From: Granulosicoccus sp045110515
GTDB lineage: Bacteria > Pseudomonadota > Gammaproteobacteria > Granulosicoccales > Granulosicoccaceae
Length of the DNA stretch: 64,000 nt
Assembly: GCA_045110515.1 (NCBI GenBank)
Contig: JBGCGD010000014.1
Coordinates: 24,950-88,949 of the forward strand
Direction: 5' to 3'
Shown here: positions 1-8,835 of the stretch, one piece after another
How the letters are laid out: each line of letters begins with the position of its first letter
Position numbering within the stretch: position 1 is the stretch's first letter
Notes under the pieces: model-generated
What the model was told of the DNA's origin: nothing
The model's input: the letters and a program-made list of their open reading frames with translations, nothing else
Database searches by the model: none
Translations under genes and position numbers: made by a program

Positions 1-327
1 TCATTGCATAACGATGATGCGTGTAACTTACTGGCTCAATTGTCTGCCGATGTTATCTATCTGGATCCAATGTATCCACATAGGGCACGTAAGAAAGCAG
101 ACTCGAAAAAAGGCATGCAAATTTTGCAAAGCCTGCTGGGACCCGTTGACGATGTTCTCTCCCGACAGTTGTTGGAAGCTGCGATAAAAAATGGCGCTAC
201 GCGAATCGTGGTCAAACGTCCAAAAGGCGCGACTGTCTTGGAACCTATGAGTACTTTTTCGGGGCAACTCATCGATATTCAATCACCGAATACCCGATAC
301 GATGTTTATCTGCAGCACACCGATTGA
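1..327 (+). CDS. rsmJ: 16S rRNA (guanine-1516-N2)-methyltransferase RsmJ, C-terminal part
   Basis: The reading frame is already open at base 1, so only the last ~108 codons are present. The fragment carries the methyltransferase catalytic motif IYLDPMYPHR (DPMYP) followed by KKGMQILQ and a C-terminal strand pair, the pattern of RsmJ/YhiQ. RsmJ uses S-adenosylmethionine to methylate G1516 of 16S rRNA in the cytoplasm. The start lies upstream of the window. It converges on the VOC gene with only 20 bp between the two stop codons. Confidence 0.85.
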   Translation, partial: SLHNDDACNLLAQLSADVIYLDPMYPHRARKKADSKKGMQILQSLLGPVDDVLSRQLLEAAIKNGATRIVVKRPKGATVLEPMSTFSGQLIDIQSPNTRYDVYLQHTD

Positions 328-335
328 AAACGGCC

Positions 336-354
336 TAGGCTGAATGCTTAGCCG
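336..354. terminator. Possible bidirectional terminator hairpin between rsmJ and the VOC gene
   Basis: GGCTGA/TTAGCC (one G-T wobble) forms a 6-bp stem around a 4-base loop between two convergent genes and overlaps the VOC stop codon. There is no clear T-tract on either side, so intrinsic termination is only plausible. Confidence 0.3.
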
Positions 355-758
355 GCTGGTTGAATCAGATCCCAGAGATTGCCGTACAAATCGCGAAATA
401 CGGCTACGGTTCCATAGACTTCTTCTCTGGGCTCTCCTCTGACAAACTCTACGCCTTTTCGCTTATAGGTGTCATAGTCACGCCAGAAGTCGTCCGTATA
501 CAGAAATAAAAAAACTCGTCCGCCTGTCTGATTGCCTATTCGTGATTCTTCCTCTGGAGAGTCTGCTTGTGCAAGTAACAAACGGCATTGCGATTCTCCT
601 GGAGAAACTACAACCCAGCGTTTAGCTGCATGGTGTTGTGTGCTTGGCTCCAGTACCGTGTCTTCAATCAGACTAAAACCTAACTTCCCCACATAGAAGT
701 CGATGGCCTCGTCGTACTCTTTTACGACTAAGGCCATCTGCGCTATATGCTGAGTCAT
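348..758 (-). CDS. VOC (glyoxalase/bleomycin-resistance fold) family protein
   Basis: A 136-residue protein with one vicinal-oxygen-chelate unit pair: N-terminal HIAQMALVVKEYDEAIDFY and C-terminal VEFVRGEP...FRDLYGNLWDLIQP, which includes the usual YGN.W.L end. VOC proteins are small metal-binding enzymes or binding proteins; the substrate cannot be told from sequence. Its ATG directly abuts the yajQ stop (TAAATG), with AGGGA upstream, so it is probably translationally coupled to yajQ. The length is typical of single-domain VOC proteins. Confidence 0.8.
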   Translation of the reverse strand: MTQHIAQMALVVKEYDEAIDFYVGKLGFSLIEDTVLEPSTQHHAAKRWVVVSPGESQCRLLLAQADSPEEESRIGNQTGGRVFLFLYTDDFWRDYDTYKRKGVEFVRGEPREEVYGTVAVFRDLYGNLWDLIQPAG

Positions 759-1241
759 TTAATCCCTGAAATTTTGGAACTGCATGGGTAGTCCTAACTC
801 AGCGGACTTGAGCATGCTCATAACGTTTTGCAAATCATCGCGTTTTTTGCCAGTCACGCGGAGCTGTTCGCCTTGGATTTGAGCCTGCACTTTTATCTTA
901 GACTCTTTGATTTTGGCAACCGCTTTCTTGGCAGTTTCTTTATCAATACCCTGACGAACAACTATTGCCTGCTTAACCCCTTTACCACTATTTTCAACCT
1001 TCCCTGCTTCCAGGCATCCGATGTCAATTTGTCGGGCAGTCAGTTTTTGATAAAGCACCGGGTGAATTTGCTGGACTTGAAAGTCACTATCAGCGAATAC
1101 CATGACCTTACCGTCGCTAAGTTCTACCTTGGCTGAAGTTCCTTTGAAATCGAAGCGATTTCCGATTTCGCGCTGTGTATGATCGATGGCATTACTCAAC
1201 TCGTGCTGATCTACTTCGGACACTACATCGAATGAAGGCAT
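759..1241 (-). CDS. yajQ: YajQ family nucleotide-binding protein
   Basis: A 160-residue protein starting MPSFDVVSEVD, the canonical YajQ N-terminus. The open frame extends 10 codons upstream, but the ATG at 1241 has AGGA at good distance and matches the family start. The body shows DFKGTSA, the KTAKKAVAKIKESK helix and a final LPMQFQNFRD, all characteristic. Some YajQ homologues bind cyclic-di-GMP and act in regulation (known for Xanthomonas Clp-associated YajQ); whether this one does is unknown. It is divergent from the DUF423 gene, with ~57 bp holding both promoters. Confidence 0.92.
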   Translation of the reverse strand: MPSFDVVSEVDQHELSNAIDHTQREIGNRFDFKGTSAKVELSDGKVMVFADSDFQVQQIHPVLYQKLTARQIDIGCLEAGKVENSGKGVKQAIVVRQGIDKETAKKAVAKIKESKIKVQAQIQGEQLRVTGKKRDDLQNVMSMLKSAELGLPMQFQNFRD

Positions 1242-1298
1242 GACATTCCTACCGTTTATTGACAAACTCAAGATCTTACCAGAGCTACTGAAGAAACT

Positions 1299-1694
1299 AT
1301 GAATAAGTCGATTCTTGTGGTGGGTGCCCTTCTCGGCGCAACTGCAGTGATGTCAGGCGCCTTTGGCGCTCATGCTCTTCAGTCCGTTTTGAGCGAAAAG
1401 GCAGCAGGATGGTACGACACTGCCGTAACGTATCATTCAACACATGCCCTCGCCTTACTAGCAGCCGGCTTAGTTTCGCTACACACTGCAAACGGTCCGG
1501 GCACTAAATGGCTGAAAATCTCCGCGTGGTGTTTCTGCCTTGGTGTTCTTGTCTTTTCCGGCAGCCTTTACGTAATGGCTTTCACCGGCATTACAAAGCT
1601 GGGCATGATTACTCCCATTGGCGGTGCATTGCTGATTATCGGCTGGCTCAGCCTTGCTTGGGGTGCCAGTCGTCTTTCAACAGGAGTATCCTAA
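1299..1694 (+). CDS. DUF423 family inner-membrane protein (YgdD-like)
   Basis: A 131-residue integral membrane protein beginning MNKSILVVGALLGATAVMSGAFGAHAL, the typical DUF423 start with its GAFGAH motif. About four hydrophobic segments follow (residues ~5-25, 45-65, 70-90, 98-120). The biochemical function of the family is not established. It ends 5 bp before pdxH, suggesting co-transcription. Confidence 0.85.
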   Translation: MNKSILVVGALLGATAVMSGAFGAHALQSVLSEKAAGWYDTAVTYHSTHALALLAAGLVSLHTANGPGTKWLKISAWCFCLGVLVFSGSLYVMAFTGITKLGMITPIGGALLIIGWLSLAWGASRLSTGVS

Positions 1695-1699
1695 GGCTT

Positions 1700-2383
1700 A
1701 TGACAAACGATAAATCTGAGAACGCTGGCAGCTCTGGTAACGAGAGCCTTATTGAAGCTAGACGTGACTACACCGCAAACACTTTAAGCCGAGCGGAGCT
1801 CGCATCCACCCCATTTGACCAATTTACCCGATGGTTACAGGATGCACGGGACGAAAAAATTCTTGATGCAACTGCGATGACCGTCAGTACTGCAGATTCC
1901 ACGGGCCAGCCTCATTCAAGAGTGGTTTTACTAAAGCAGTTTGATAATGAAGGTTTCGTTTGGTACACCTATCAAGAGAGTGACAAAGCTAAGCAACTTC
2001 AAGAAAATCCTAAGGCTTCAATCTTATTTTATTGGTGCGCCCTAGAGCGACAGGTTCGTATTGAAGGCGTTGTAGAAAAGCTCGATCCCAGCGATGCCGA
2101 CGAGTACTTTTATTCTCGACCGGAAGGCAGCCGTTTCAGCGCAGCAGCCTCCATACAATCAGCACCTGTTGAGAACCGCAAAGTGTTAGAGAACAAGGTT
2201 AAGGAGCTGCATGAACAATACCCGGACGGTAATGTGCCGCGCCCTAGCGTTTGGGGAGGCTACCGATTAAACCCTCACCGCTTAGAGTTCTGGCAAGGTA
2301 GAGCTGACAGATTGCACGATCGGTTTATCTATTCTCGAGACTCTAAAACCGCTGATTGGTCTATACAACGTATTTCACCTTAA
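1700..2383 (+). CDS. pdxH: Pyridoxine/pyridoxamine 5'-phosphate oxidase
   Basis: A 227-residue FMN-dependent oxidase that converts PNP/PMP to pyridoxal 5'-phosphate. Motifs: RRDYTANTLSRAEL near the N-terminus, TGQPHSRVVLLKQFD, the FMN-site region FYWCALERQVRIEG, SRPEGSR and the C-terminal pair WGGYRLNPHRLEFWQGRADRLHDR. The open frame extends further upstream inside the DUF423 gene, but that part is unlike the family; the ATG at 1700 gives the normal length. Together with pdxA at 14.2 kb, this puts two vitamin B6 genes in the window. Confidence 0.95.
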   Translation: MTNDKSENAGSSGNESLIEARRDYTANTLSRAELASTPFDQFTRWLQDARDEKILDATAMTVSTADSTGQPHSRVVLLKQFDNEGFVWYTYQESDKAKQLQENPKASILFYWCALERQVRIEGVVEKLDPSDADEYFYSRPEGSRFSAAASIQSAPVENRKVLENKVKELHEQYPDGNVPRPSVWGGYRLNPHRLEFWQGRADRLHDRFIYSRDSKTADWSIQRISP

Positions 2384-2404
2384 CTACTAACGCTTCCAAC
2401 CCTT

Positions 2405-2863
2405 ATGAAATACCTCGTAGCTCTTGTGCTGGTGGTCTTCGCTGTGTTTGCACTGCGCCACTATATGCCAAGTCTGGGTAACTCTGCCGCAGGTGGCATC
2501 ATTGAACGCGATGGCGTTTCAATGTTGAGTGATTGTCCTGACACTCCCAACTGCCAATCGTTCAGCGGGAGCAAAGCGACAGGTCTTTTTCCCATAACCT
2601 TGGCACCCAAAGACGCTATTGCCAGCATGGCGCGTATCGTCGAAGCTGTTCCTGGCATCACCGTCGAGCAATACGATGAGAGATACCTTCATGCAACGTC
2701 GACCTCAAAAATCATGAGGTTTGTTGACGACATTGAATTTTTGGTGAACGAGGAAGGTACCGGACTCTATGTGCGCAGTGCCAGCCGGCTTGGGAAAAGT
2801 GACTTAGGCGCAAACGCCCAACGTATTGAACTGCTGCGAGAACGGTCAGCAGGCAAGCTTTGA
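2405..2863 (+). CDS. DUF1499 domain protein, membrane anchored
   Basis: A 152-residue protein with one N-terminal hydrophobic anchor (residues ~2-18) followed by the DUF1499 signature LSDCPDTPNCQS and a C-terminal DDIEFLV...SASRLGKSDLGANAQRIE. The family is widespread but uncharacterised; the anchor implies an envelope location. It lies 21 bp after pdxH. Its 3' end overlaps the 3' end of the convergent histidine kinase gene by 18 bp. Confidence 0.85.
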   Translation: MKYLVALVLVVFAVFALRHYMPSLGNSAAGGIIERDGVSMLSDCPDTPNCQSFSGSKATGLFPITLAPKDAIASMARIVEAVPGITVEQYDERYLHATSTSKIMRFVDDIEFLVNEEGTGLYVRSASRLGKSDLGANAQRIELLRERSAGKL

Positions 2864-4681
2864 CGGCTCACTTCCGAGCCATTTATTTAGCATCATAGCC
2901 AGCATTTCATCAGTGATCGGTTTGGGTAGGTAGTCATTCATGCCCGCATCCATACATAGCGTGCGATCACCAGCGAGTGTATTGGCTGTAACTGCTACGA
3001 TGGGTAAAGTGTGCCCATTTTCACGAGCAATCCGCGTGGCCTCATAGCCGTCCATTACAGGCATTTGACAATCCATAAATACGATATCGAATCGCTCTGC
3101 CTTGAGCAGTTCCACAGCTTTGATCCCATTCTCCGCAACTGTGACATCGCAGTTCAAGTCCTCAAGCATGTTCTCGATGACTAACTGATTGATCGGGTTA
3201 TCTTCTGCTACAAGTGCTCGCATAGAAACCTTAGATGATTCAGCCGTAACACTCTTAGCATTGATAGCTCTTAGGCTCGTCACGTTGTTGGCAGGAAGCT
3301 GCTCGGGCGACTCTGCTTCCAACATCGGGATGACTAAGGTGGCTTGCGTTCCTACACCAATTTGACTATCAAGTTCAAAGCGCCCCCCCATCAGATCAGT
3401 TAAACCTTGTACAAGTGCCAGCCCCAGACCGCTCCCGCCATAACGGCGTGAAGAACTACCCTCAACCTGATGAAAGAGCTCGCGCACTTTGGACAGCTCG
3501 GAACGCTCGATTCCAGCACCCGTATCGCTAACGGTCACTACAAGATTACCTTTCGATTTCGATCCTAGCTCTGCTGGACTCATATTGTCAGCCGACACTC
3601 GGATAACGACTTCTCCAGCGGCGGTGAACTTAATCGCATTGTCCACAAGCTTAGCAATCATCTGTGACACACGCTGACGGTCACCCATAATAAACACAGG
3701 CATCGTGTGATCTATTTTTAACCGGATATCAACGGGCCGCTCAGCAAGCGAAGACGTGTATTGAGCAATTAAAAGCTCAATAGTTTCACGGATATTATAC
3801 GGCTCGCTTTCAAGCCGAACTGTACCGGTAGCCATGCTTGAAGCATCCAGCAAATCACTCACCATGGACAACATTGCTTCACCGGATCGCTGCAACGTGG
3901 AAACCGCTTGCTTTTGCTCCGGGTTTAATTCCATTTTCGCCAATCGCCTAGACATGCCCAATACACCGTTCATAGGCGTACGCAGCTCGTGACTCATTCT
4001 GGCTAAGAACTCTTCCTTAACTACGAGTGCTTTTTGCGCATCATCCCGGGCCTCTCTAAACGACTCGTTTTGAAGGCTCAGGTCACTGACCAAGGCCTGA
4101 TTTCGCAACCTTAAATCGATAGTTTCTGCAAGATAGGTGTGAATTTGTTTGGCCACAGAAAGAATCGCAAACGTAAAGAGCACTAGCGGCCCAACATGCG
4201 GCAGAAAGGATCCATCACTGAGCAGGATAAGAATGATCGTATTTGGAACCAGCATACACAGTACATAAATGCGGAAAGTCCAAAGCCCAGCGCCGAAGGA
4301 AAAAATATTGGCGGCGCACACCGCGTAGGGCGCAACGAGAATAAACAACTGCATCGTCAGTGGCAGCTCAGGAGACCAGAAAAACGCCATCGTGCTCCAG
4401 CCAATAGCATTCAAACCAACAATAGTGGTGTACCGGCTCACATGAAGATGCGCTTCAGCACCCTCCCTGGTCTTTAAGACCACCGGCAGCCGCATCAGAC
4501 CGAGCAGCATCATAGAGCATGTCCAGTACGATAACGACTGGAAATCCACTTTTTCATAGAGAAAACCGGCACACATGAGACCGGCAAGCATGTTAATCGA
4601 CCAAGCAAGCAGCGCATGCTTGAACAACACTCGATGCAGTGCTTGCTCTATATCTTCCTGATTTTGATCAATCGAATGCAT
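2846..4681 (-). CDS. Hybrid sensor histidine kinase/response regulator
   Basis: A 611-residue protein. The N-terminal ~190 residues hold about six transmembrane helices with little periplasmic material, so the input is probably membrane- or cytoplasm-derived. A coiled linker leads to HisKA (EEFLARMSHELRTPMNG), then HATPase (KLVDNAIKFT, DTGAGI, YGGSGLGLALVQ) and a C-terminal receiver (ALVAEDN... MDCQMPVMDGYEA, KP at the end). No Hpt is present, so phosphotransfer would need a separate partner. No cognate regulator is adjacent; the ligand is unknown. It lies 77 bp downstream of lipA on the same strand but is functionally unrelated. Confidence 0.88.
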   Translation of the reverse strand: MHSIDQNQEDIEQALHRVLFKHALLAWSINMLAGLMCAGFLYEKVDFQSLSYWTCSMMLLGLMRLPVVLKTREGAEAHLHVSRYTTIVGLNAIGWSTMAFFWSPELPLTMQLFILVAPYAVCAANIFSFGAGLWTFRIYVLCMLVPNTIILILLSDGSFLPHVGPLVLFTFAILSVAKQIHTYLAETIDLRLRNQALVSDLSLQNESFREARDDAQKALVVKEEFLARMSHELRTPMNGVLGMSRRLAKMELNPEQKQAVSTLQRSGEAMLSMVSDLLDASSMATGTVRLESEPYNIRETIELLIAQYTSSLAERPVDIRLKIDHTMPVFIMGDRQRVSQMIAKLVDNAIKFTAAGEVVIRVSADNMSPAELGSKSKGNLVVTVSDTGAGIERSELSKVRELFHQVEGSSSRRYGGSGLGLALVQGLTDLMGGRFELDSQIGVGTQATLVIPMLEAESPEQLPANNVTSLRAINAKSVTAESSKVSMRALVAEDNPINQLVIENMLEDLNCDVTVAENGIKAVELLKAERFDIVFMDCQMPVMDGYEATRIARENGHTLPIVAVTANTLAGDRTLCMDAGMNDYLPKPITDEMLAMMLNKWLGSEPSKLAC

Positions 4682-4698
4682 TCTAGTGAAGTATTGAT

Positions 4699-4745
4699 AT
4701 CTAGAGCATCTAACGGTTGATTCGGCTTTTTTCGTTAGCCGGAAA
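4699..4745 (-). terminator. Weak candidate terminator after lipA
   Basis: Between lipA and the kinase, on the minus strand, CGGCT and AGCCG flank a 9-base A-rich loop, and a longer-range CTAACG/CGTTAG pairing is also possible. There is no strong T-tract, so this is a tentative call. Confidence 0.25.
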
Positions 4746-4758
4746 CGAATACGGGCCG

Positions 4759-5721
4759 CTAGTTTGTGATGACGTTCGCAGCTTGACGATCTGCGTGGTA
4801 GGAAGATCTCACCATTGGGCCGCTGGCGACATGCGAGAAACCCATCTCGTCACCAATCCTAGCTAATTCATCAAATTCATCAGGGTGAACAAATCGGGCC
4901 ACTGGTAAGTGGGATTTGCTGGGCTGCAAGTACTGCCCGAGGGTTAACATATCAACCTGATGCTCGCGAAGGTCGCGCATAACGGCTTCAACTTCTTCTA
5001 TGTTTTCCCCCAATCCCAACATTAAACCAGACTTGGTCGGTACCGATGGGAATCGCTTTTTGTGATTCTCCAGTAAATCCAGAGACCATTCGTAGTCTGA
5101 ACCCGGGCGGCACTGTTTGTAGAGGCGTGGTACGGTCTCTAAATTGTGATTAAAAACATCCGGTGGATTGTCAGCCATGGAATCCAGCGCTTTTTGCATT
5201 CGTCCACGGTAGTCGGGTACGAGAACCTCAATTTGTATACCGGGCGAGCGCTCTCGTACGGCTTTGATGCAAGCATCGAAATGCCCTGCACCACCATCGC
5301 GAAGATCGTCTCGATCGACCGACGTTATAACGATATAACTCAAACCCAACTGCGCTACAGCTTTGGCTAAGTTTTCGGGTTCGTTTTCATCCAGCGGATT
5401 GGGTCTTCCATGCGCAACATCGCAGAACGGGCATCGCCGTGTGCAGATGTCGCCCATGATCATGAATGTAGCTGTGCCGTGACTAAAGCACTCGCTAAGA
5501 TTAGGGCAACTCGCCTCCTCACAGACCGATGACAAATTCAGCTCACGCATCATTTGTTTAATTTCCTGAACCCGTGGGTTATTGGATACACGAGTTCGGA
5601 TCCACTCAGGTTTGCGCGGCATAGTTTCTGTCGGCGCAACCTTAATTGGGATTCGCGACAGTTTGTCTGCTCCGCGCTGATGGCCTTTAGGGTCAAAACG
5701 GGAGGGGGCTGTGTGATCCAT
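4759..5721 (-). CDS. lipA: Lipoyl synthase
   Basis: A 320-residue radical-SAM enzyme that inserts two sulfurs into protein-bound octanoyl groups. It has both cluster sets: the auxiliary-cluster cysteines in CEEASCPNLSECF and the radical-SAM CxxxCxxC in CTRRCPFCD. The C-terminal RSSYHA motif, whose Ser ligates the auxiliary cluster, is present. It is the last gene of mltB-rlpA-dacA-ybeD-lipB-lipA, 16 bp after lipB. GcvH at 27.3 kb is one likely substrate. Confidence 0.97.
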   Translation of the reverse strand: MDHTAPSRFDPKGHQRGADKLSRIPIKVAPTETMPRKPEWIRTRVSNNPRVQEIKQMMRELNLSSVCEEASCPNLSECFSHGTATFMIMGDICTRRCPFCDVAHGRPNPLDENEPENLAKAVAQLGLSYIVITSVDRDDLRDGGAGHFDACIKAVRERSPGIQIEVLVPDYRGRMQKALDSMADNPPDVFNHNLETVPRLYKQCRPGSDYEWSLDLLENHKKRFPSVPTKSGLMLGLGENIEEVEAVMRDLREHQVDMLTLGQYLQPSKSHLPVARFVHPDEFDELARIGDEMGFSHVASGPMVRSSYHADRQAANVITN

Positions 5722-5737
5722 AACCTGAGTTTACCAG

Positions 5738-6367
5738 TTAAGAGAGCGTGGAATTGTCCAGAACAGGCGCTGCCAATTGCTTGTGAAGTTCCAGAATGAG
5801 TTGTTCGACAATCTGTGCTTTGGGGCTTTCGATACCTAATTTCTCCGTCGATGTAACCGCCAAATTTGCAAATCCACACGGATCGATACCTGAAAAAGGT
5901 GCCAAGTCAGGGTTTATATTCAACGCCAGCCCGTGATAGGTGCTGCCTCGGCGCACTCGAAGACCCAAGGCCGCAATTTTTGCGCCGTTAACGTATACGC
6001 CTGGGGCATCTCGACGATTTACGGCGGTTACGTCGTACATTTTTAGTAAAGCGATAACGCTGTTTTCCAGCCGCTCAACCATTTCGCGGATGCCGAACCC
6101 AGCTCGACGAAGACTTATAAGGGTGTATACCACCACCTGCCCCGGTCCGTGATACGTGACCTGACCACCCCGGTCACTTTTCACAACCGGGATATCAGCC
6201 GGATTATGAATGTGCGATTCACGCCCTGCCTGACCCAATGTATAAACCGGAGGATGTTCGCACACCCAAAGCTCATCCTCAGTGTCGTCGGCCCGCTCAT
6301 CCGTGAAAGCACGCATGGCCTCCCAGGTCATGTGATAATCAGCAAGGCCGAGATGACGAGTCTTCAA
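5738..6367 (-). CDS. lipB: Octanoyl-[ACP]:protein N-octanoyltransferase
   Basis: A 209-residue enzyme that transfers octanoate from ACP to lipoyl domains, the step before LipA. Visible motifs are RGGQVTYHGPGQVVVY, KIAALGLRVRRG, YHGLALNIN and the acyl-thioester cysteine in IDPCGFANLAVTS. The start is a TTG at 6367 that overlaps the ybeD stop (TTGA), implying translational coupling. Length is normal for the family. Confidence 0.95.
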   Translation of the reverse strand: MKTRHLGLADYHMTWEAMRAFTDERADDTEDELWVCEHPPVYTLGQAGRESHIHNPADIPVVKSDRGGQVTYHGPGQVVVYTLISLRRAGFGIREMVERLENSVIALLKMYDVTAVNRRDAPGVYVNGAKIAALGLRVRRGSTYHGLALNINPDLAPFSGIDPCGFANLAVTSTEKLGIESPKAQIVEQLILELHKQLAAPVLDNSTLS

Positions 6368-6621
6368 AGCGTATAGAGCACCTTTGGCTCTGATTTCAAC
6401 GCAGCGTAGACATTTTGTAGTTGTTCTAAACTGGTGGCAGTGAACCGGATGCTCACAGACAGATACTTCCCTTCTTTGCTAGGCAAGGTCGTTATCGTGA
6501 AATCTGCTGGCTCTATGTAGGGCGTCACCAGCGCAGACACCTCCGCCTCAAATTTTGGGGTATTCAGCCCCATGGCCTTGACGGCAAGATCTGCCGGAAA
6601 TTCGATCAGTGTTTCGGTCAC
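6364..6621 (-). CDS. ybeD: YbeD/DUF493 family protein
   Basis: A small 85-residue soluble protein of the DUF493/YbeD family, with an ACT-like ferredoxin fold (FPADLAVKAMG, a central VSIRFTATSLEQLQ and the end LKSEPKVLYTL). Its position between dacA and lipB is the conserved one. The function is not firmly known; a link to lipoate synthesis is suggested only by gene order. It has a GTG start overlapping the dacA stop by 4 bp. Confidence 0.9.
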   Translation of the reverse strand: MTETLIEFPADLAVKAMGLNTPKFEAEVSALVTPYIEPADFTITTLPSKEGKYLSVSIRFTATSLEQLQNVYAALKSEPKVLYTL

Positions 6622-7793
6622 TGGAAATATCGTTGAATAGAATGCTTCATTCGCAGAAACAAACCACCCTCTTCGACCTTCTGCAAGGCTAACAAAGGAA
6701 CCTCGCCGACTACGCGGTTATCAGCCATTAGAACGCTTCGGCCGATTTCCTGACCGATACGCATGGGAGCTCTAATAAACTCGCCGACCTCTATCGTGCT
6801 TTGCAGGGTATCGAAAGAGTCTCTGGGCAACGTTAGATAGAGATCTTCTGAAACACCTAGTGCCAGGTTTTCAGTCTCGCCCATCCAGATTCGAGTTTCG
6901 CTAATTTGCTCGCCGGCGGCATACACACGACGGGTTTTGAAAAAACGGTATCCGTAGTTCAATAATTTCTGGCTCTCAGCAATACGTGCCTTATCGCTGG
7001 CAGTGCCTAGCACAATGCTGATTAGACGCATGCCGTCGCGGACCGAGGATGACACCAGACAGTAACCTGCTGCCTCTGTATGCCCAGTCTTCATACCATC
7101 GACCGACTCATCACGCCACAGTAAGGTATTTCGATTTCTCTGCGTAATGTTGTTGTACGTAAATTCGCGCTCTGAATAGAGTTTGTAGGTCTCTGGGTGC
7201 TCACGGATAATGGCACTAGAGATTTTGGCCAGATCGTTGGCTGTTGTGTAATGATCAGGGTGAGGCAAACCTGACGCGTTCATGAAGTTGGTATCGCTCA
7301 TTCCCAGATTCTGTGCCATGCGATTCATGATATCGACGAACCCACGCTCACTAGCTGCGACGTGCTCAGCTAAGGCCACACTCGCATCGTTGCCCGACTG
7401 AATGATAAGACCGCGAAGGAGGTCCTGCAGCGGTACAACCGTGTCTGCCTCGATAAACATGCGTGATCCGGGCATGGACTGCGCCTGGGCAGAGACTATG
7501 ACCGGCTCGTCCAAGGAAATGCTGCCTCGTTTGAGCTCCGAGGCCACGATGTAGGCCGTCATCATTTTCGTCAGGCTAGCAGGCTCGATGCGTTTGTCTG
7601 GATCCTTGGCCGCTAAAACCTCACCGCTTTTATGATCAAACAGCAGATAGCTGTTAGCAGACAACAGAGGGGGTGACGGCAATGGTGCAGCCATGGCCAA
7701 AGGAGCACAAAGAGACAGCAAAAGTACCGCAAAAATAGTGGTTATGCGCTGATTAAACAGGCAAACTTTCAGGAAGGACGTTATTACAGTCAT
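6618..7793 (-). CDS. dacA: D-alanyl-D-alanine carboxypeptidase (PBP5/6 type)
   Basis: A ~391-residue periplasmic penicillin-binding protein trimming the terminal D-Ala from peptidoglycan pentapeptides. The signal peptide ends PLAMAAP. The catalytic triad motifs are all present: SLTK (SxxK), SGN (SxN) and KTG in MKTGHTEAAGYC. The C-terminal PBP5-associated beta domain is followed by an amphipathic end (FLRMKHSIQRYFQ) that would hold it on the inner membrane. The open frame reaches a GTG at 7835, but the ATG at 7793 gives a more normal signal peptide; the start is moderately uncertain. Confidence 0.93.
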   Translation of the reverse strand: MTVITSFLKVCLFNQRITTIFAVLLLSLCAPLAMAAPLPSPPLLSANSYLLFDHKSGEVLAAKDPDKRIEPASLTKMMTAYIVASELKRGSISLDEPVIVSAQAQSMPGSRMFIEADTVVPLQDLLRGLIIQSGNDASVALAEHVAASERGFVDIMNRMAQNLGMSDTNFMNASGLPHPDHYTTANDLAKISSAIIREHPETYKLYSEREFTYNNITQRNRNTLLWRDESVDGMKTGHTEAAGYCLVSSSVRDGMRLISIVLGTASDKARIAESQKLLNYGYRFFKTRRVYAAGEQISETRIWMGETENLALGVSEDLYLTLPRDSFDTLQSTIEVGEFIRAPMRIGQEIGRSVLMADNRVVGEVPLLALQKVEEGGLFLRMKHSIQRYFQ

Positions 7794-7899
7794 ACAAAGA
7801 CCCGGATAAATAAAACGTAAAAGCAACACACGCACTAGCTCGCTGACTAGTTTAATGGTTTTCTGTGAACACTGCGCTTACAGTGTAAAGGATTTGACG

Positions 7900-8835
7900 T
7901 TACGGATTGGCAGTGACGAAGGTAAAGCTCTCGATTCCAGCCGATGACAATGACGCGATCGCCTCCTCCACCATTAACTCGTTCGACATTGGGCCAATTT
8001 GAACGAGATGAAGCCGGCGATTTACATCATGATTAACACCGACAGGAAAGTTCATCCTGCCTCTAACTTGATCCGCCATTTTCTTTGCATTCGGTGCCTG
8101 CGAGAACGCGCCCACCTGAATGTAAACATCGTTGGTAACGAGTTCTTGTACGGCTACATCTGTTGGTTCAGCAGCAATAAGCGCGGCTTGTTGCTCGGTG
8201 CTGTAGTCCAAAGGTTCTGTCAGCAGCGGTTCAACAATATTGTGCGTACTAAGCGCTTCGATGTAGACATCCATTTTGCCACTCTCGATCATGCCCAACT
8301 CGGAGGCTGCCGCGTATGAAAGGTCAATAATTCGATCGCCAACAAAAGGGCCTCTGTCATTGACTTTCACAACAATAGATTTTCCCGTATCGACTCTGGT
8401 TACTCTGACAAAGGTGGGAATCGGCAGGTGTTTGTGTGCGGCAGTCATCTGGTACATGTCGTAAATTTCACCGCTGGATGTCTCGCGACCGTGAAACTTT
8501 TTCCCGTACCACGACGCCACGCCCCACTCTTTGAATTCCTCTGCCGAATCTAAAACACGGTAGGTCTCTCCGAATACACGATAAACTGGTGGGTTTCCTC
8601 GCAATGATTTGGGCAGGTTACGGACCACGATGGCACCAGTTTGGACCTGCGCAGGATCACCTTCCGCGTCACCTGCAACCGCTGCTACCCATGGCGGCTC
8701 CTTCGAGCTGCCCATGAGAGCACAACCATTTAGTGTGAGTGTTGCCAGACAAATTGCCGCCAAACGCTTTCGTGTTTTTGTAGTTGTAGCTGGAGTCATA
8801 GCTAATTTCCTAACGGTCGACTTCGTGAAACTCAT
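7900..8835 (-). CDS. rlpA: RlpA-type septal lytic transglycosylase lipoprotein
   Basis: A 311-residue lipoprotein with lipobox LTLNGC. It contains a double-psi beta-barrel (GVASWYGKKFHGRETSSGE, KHLPIPTFVRVT, NDRGPFVGDRIIDLSYAAA) and a C-terminal SPOR domain (VYIQVGAFSQAPNAKKMA). RlpA cleaves naked glycan strands lacking stem peptides in some species (shown in Pseudomonas); SPOR targets it to septal, denuded glycan. The ATG at 8835 overlaps the mltB stop (ATGA); an alternative ATG at 8799 with TTAGGA upstream is possible. Confidence 0.93.
   Translation of the reverse strand: MSFTKSTVRKLAMTPATTTKTRKRLAAICLATLTLNGCALMGSSKEPPWVAAVAGDAEGDPAQVQTGAIVVRNLPKSLRGNPPVYRVFGETYRVLDSAEEFKEWGVASWYGKKFHGRETSSGEIYDMYQMTAAHKHLPIPTFVRVTRVDTGKSIVVKVNDRGPFVGDRIIDLSYAAASELGMIESGKMDVYIEALSTHNIVEPLLTEPLDYSTEQQAALIAAEPTDVAVQELVTNDVYIQVGAFSQAPNAKKMADQVRGRMNFPVGVNHDVNRRLHLVQIGPMSNELMVEEAIASLSSAGIESFTFVTANP

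Noticed and set aside
1508..1699. Extended N-terminus for PdxH
   Set aside because: This part is the DUF423 gene read in another frame; the ATG at 1700 gives the family length.
5550..6376. Several plus- and minus-strand ORFs of 70-110 codons over lipA/lipB
   Set aside because: They are shadows of lipA and lipB in other frames, with no homology or start signals.
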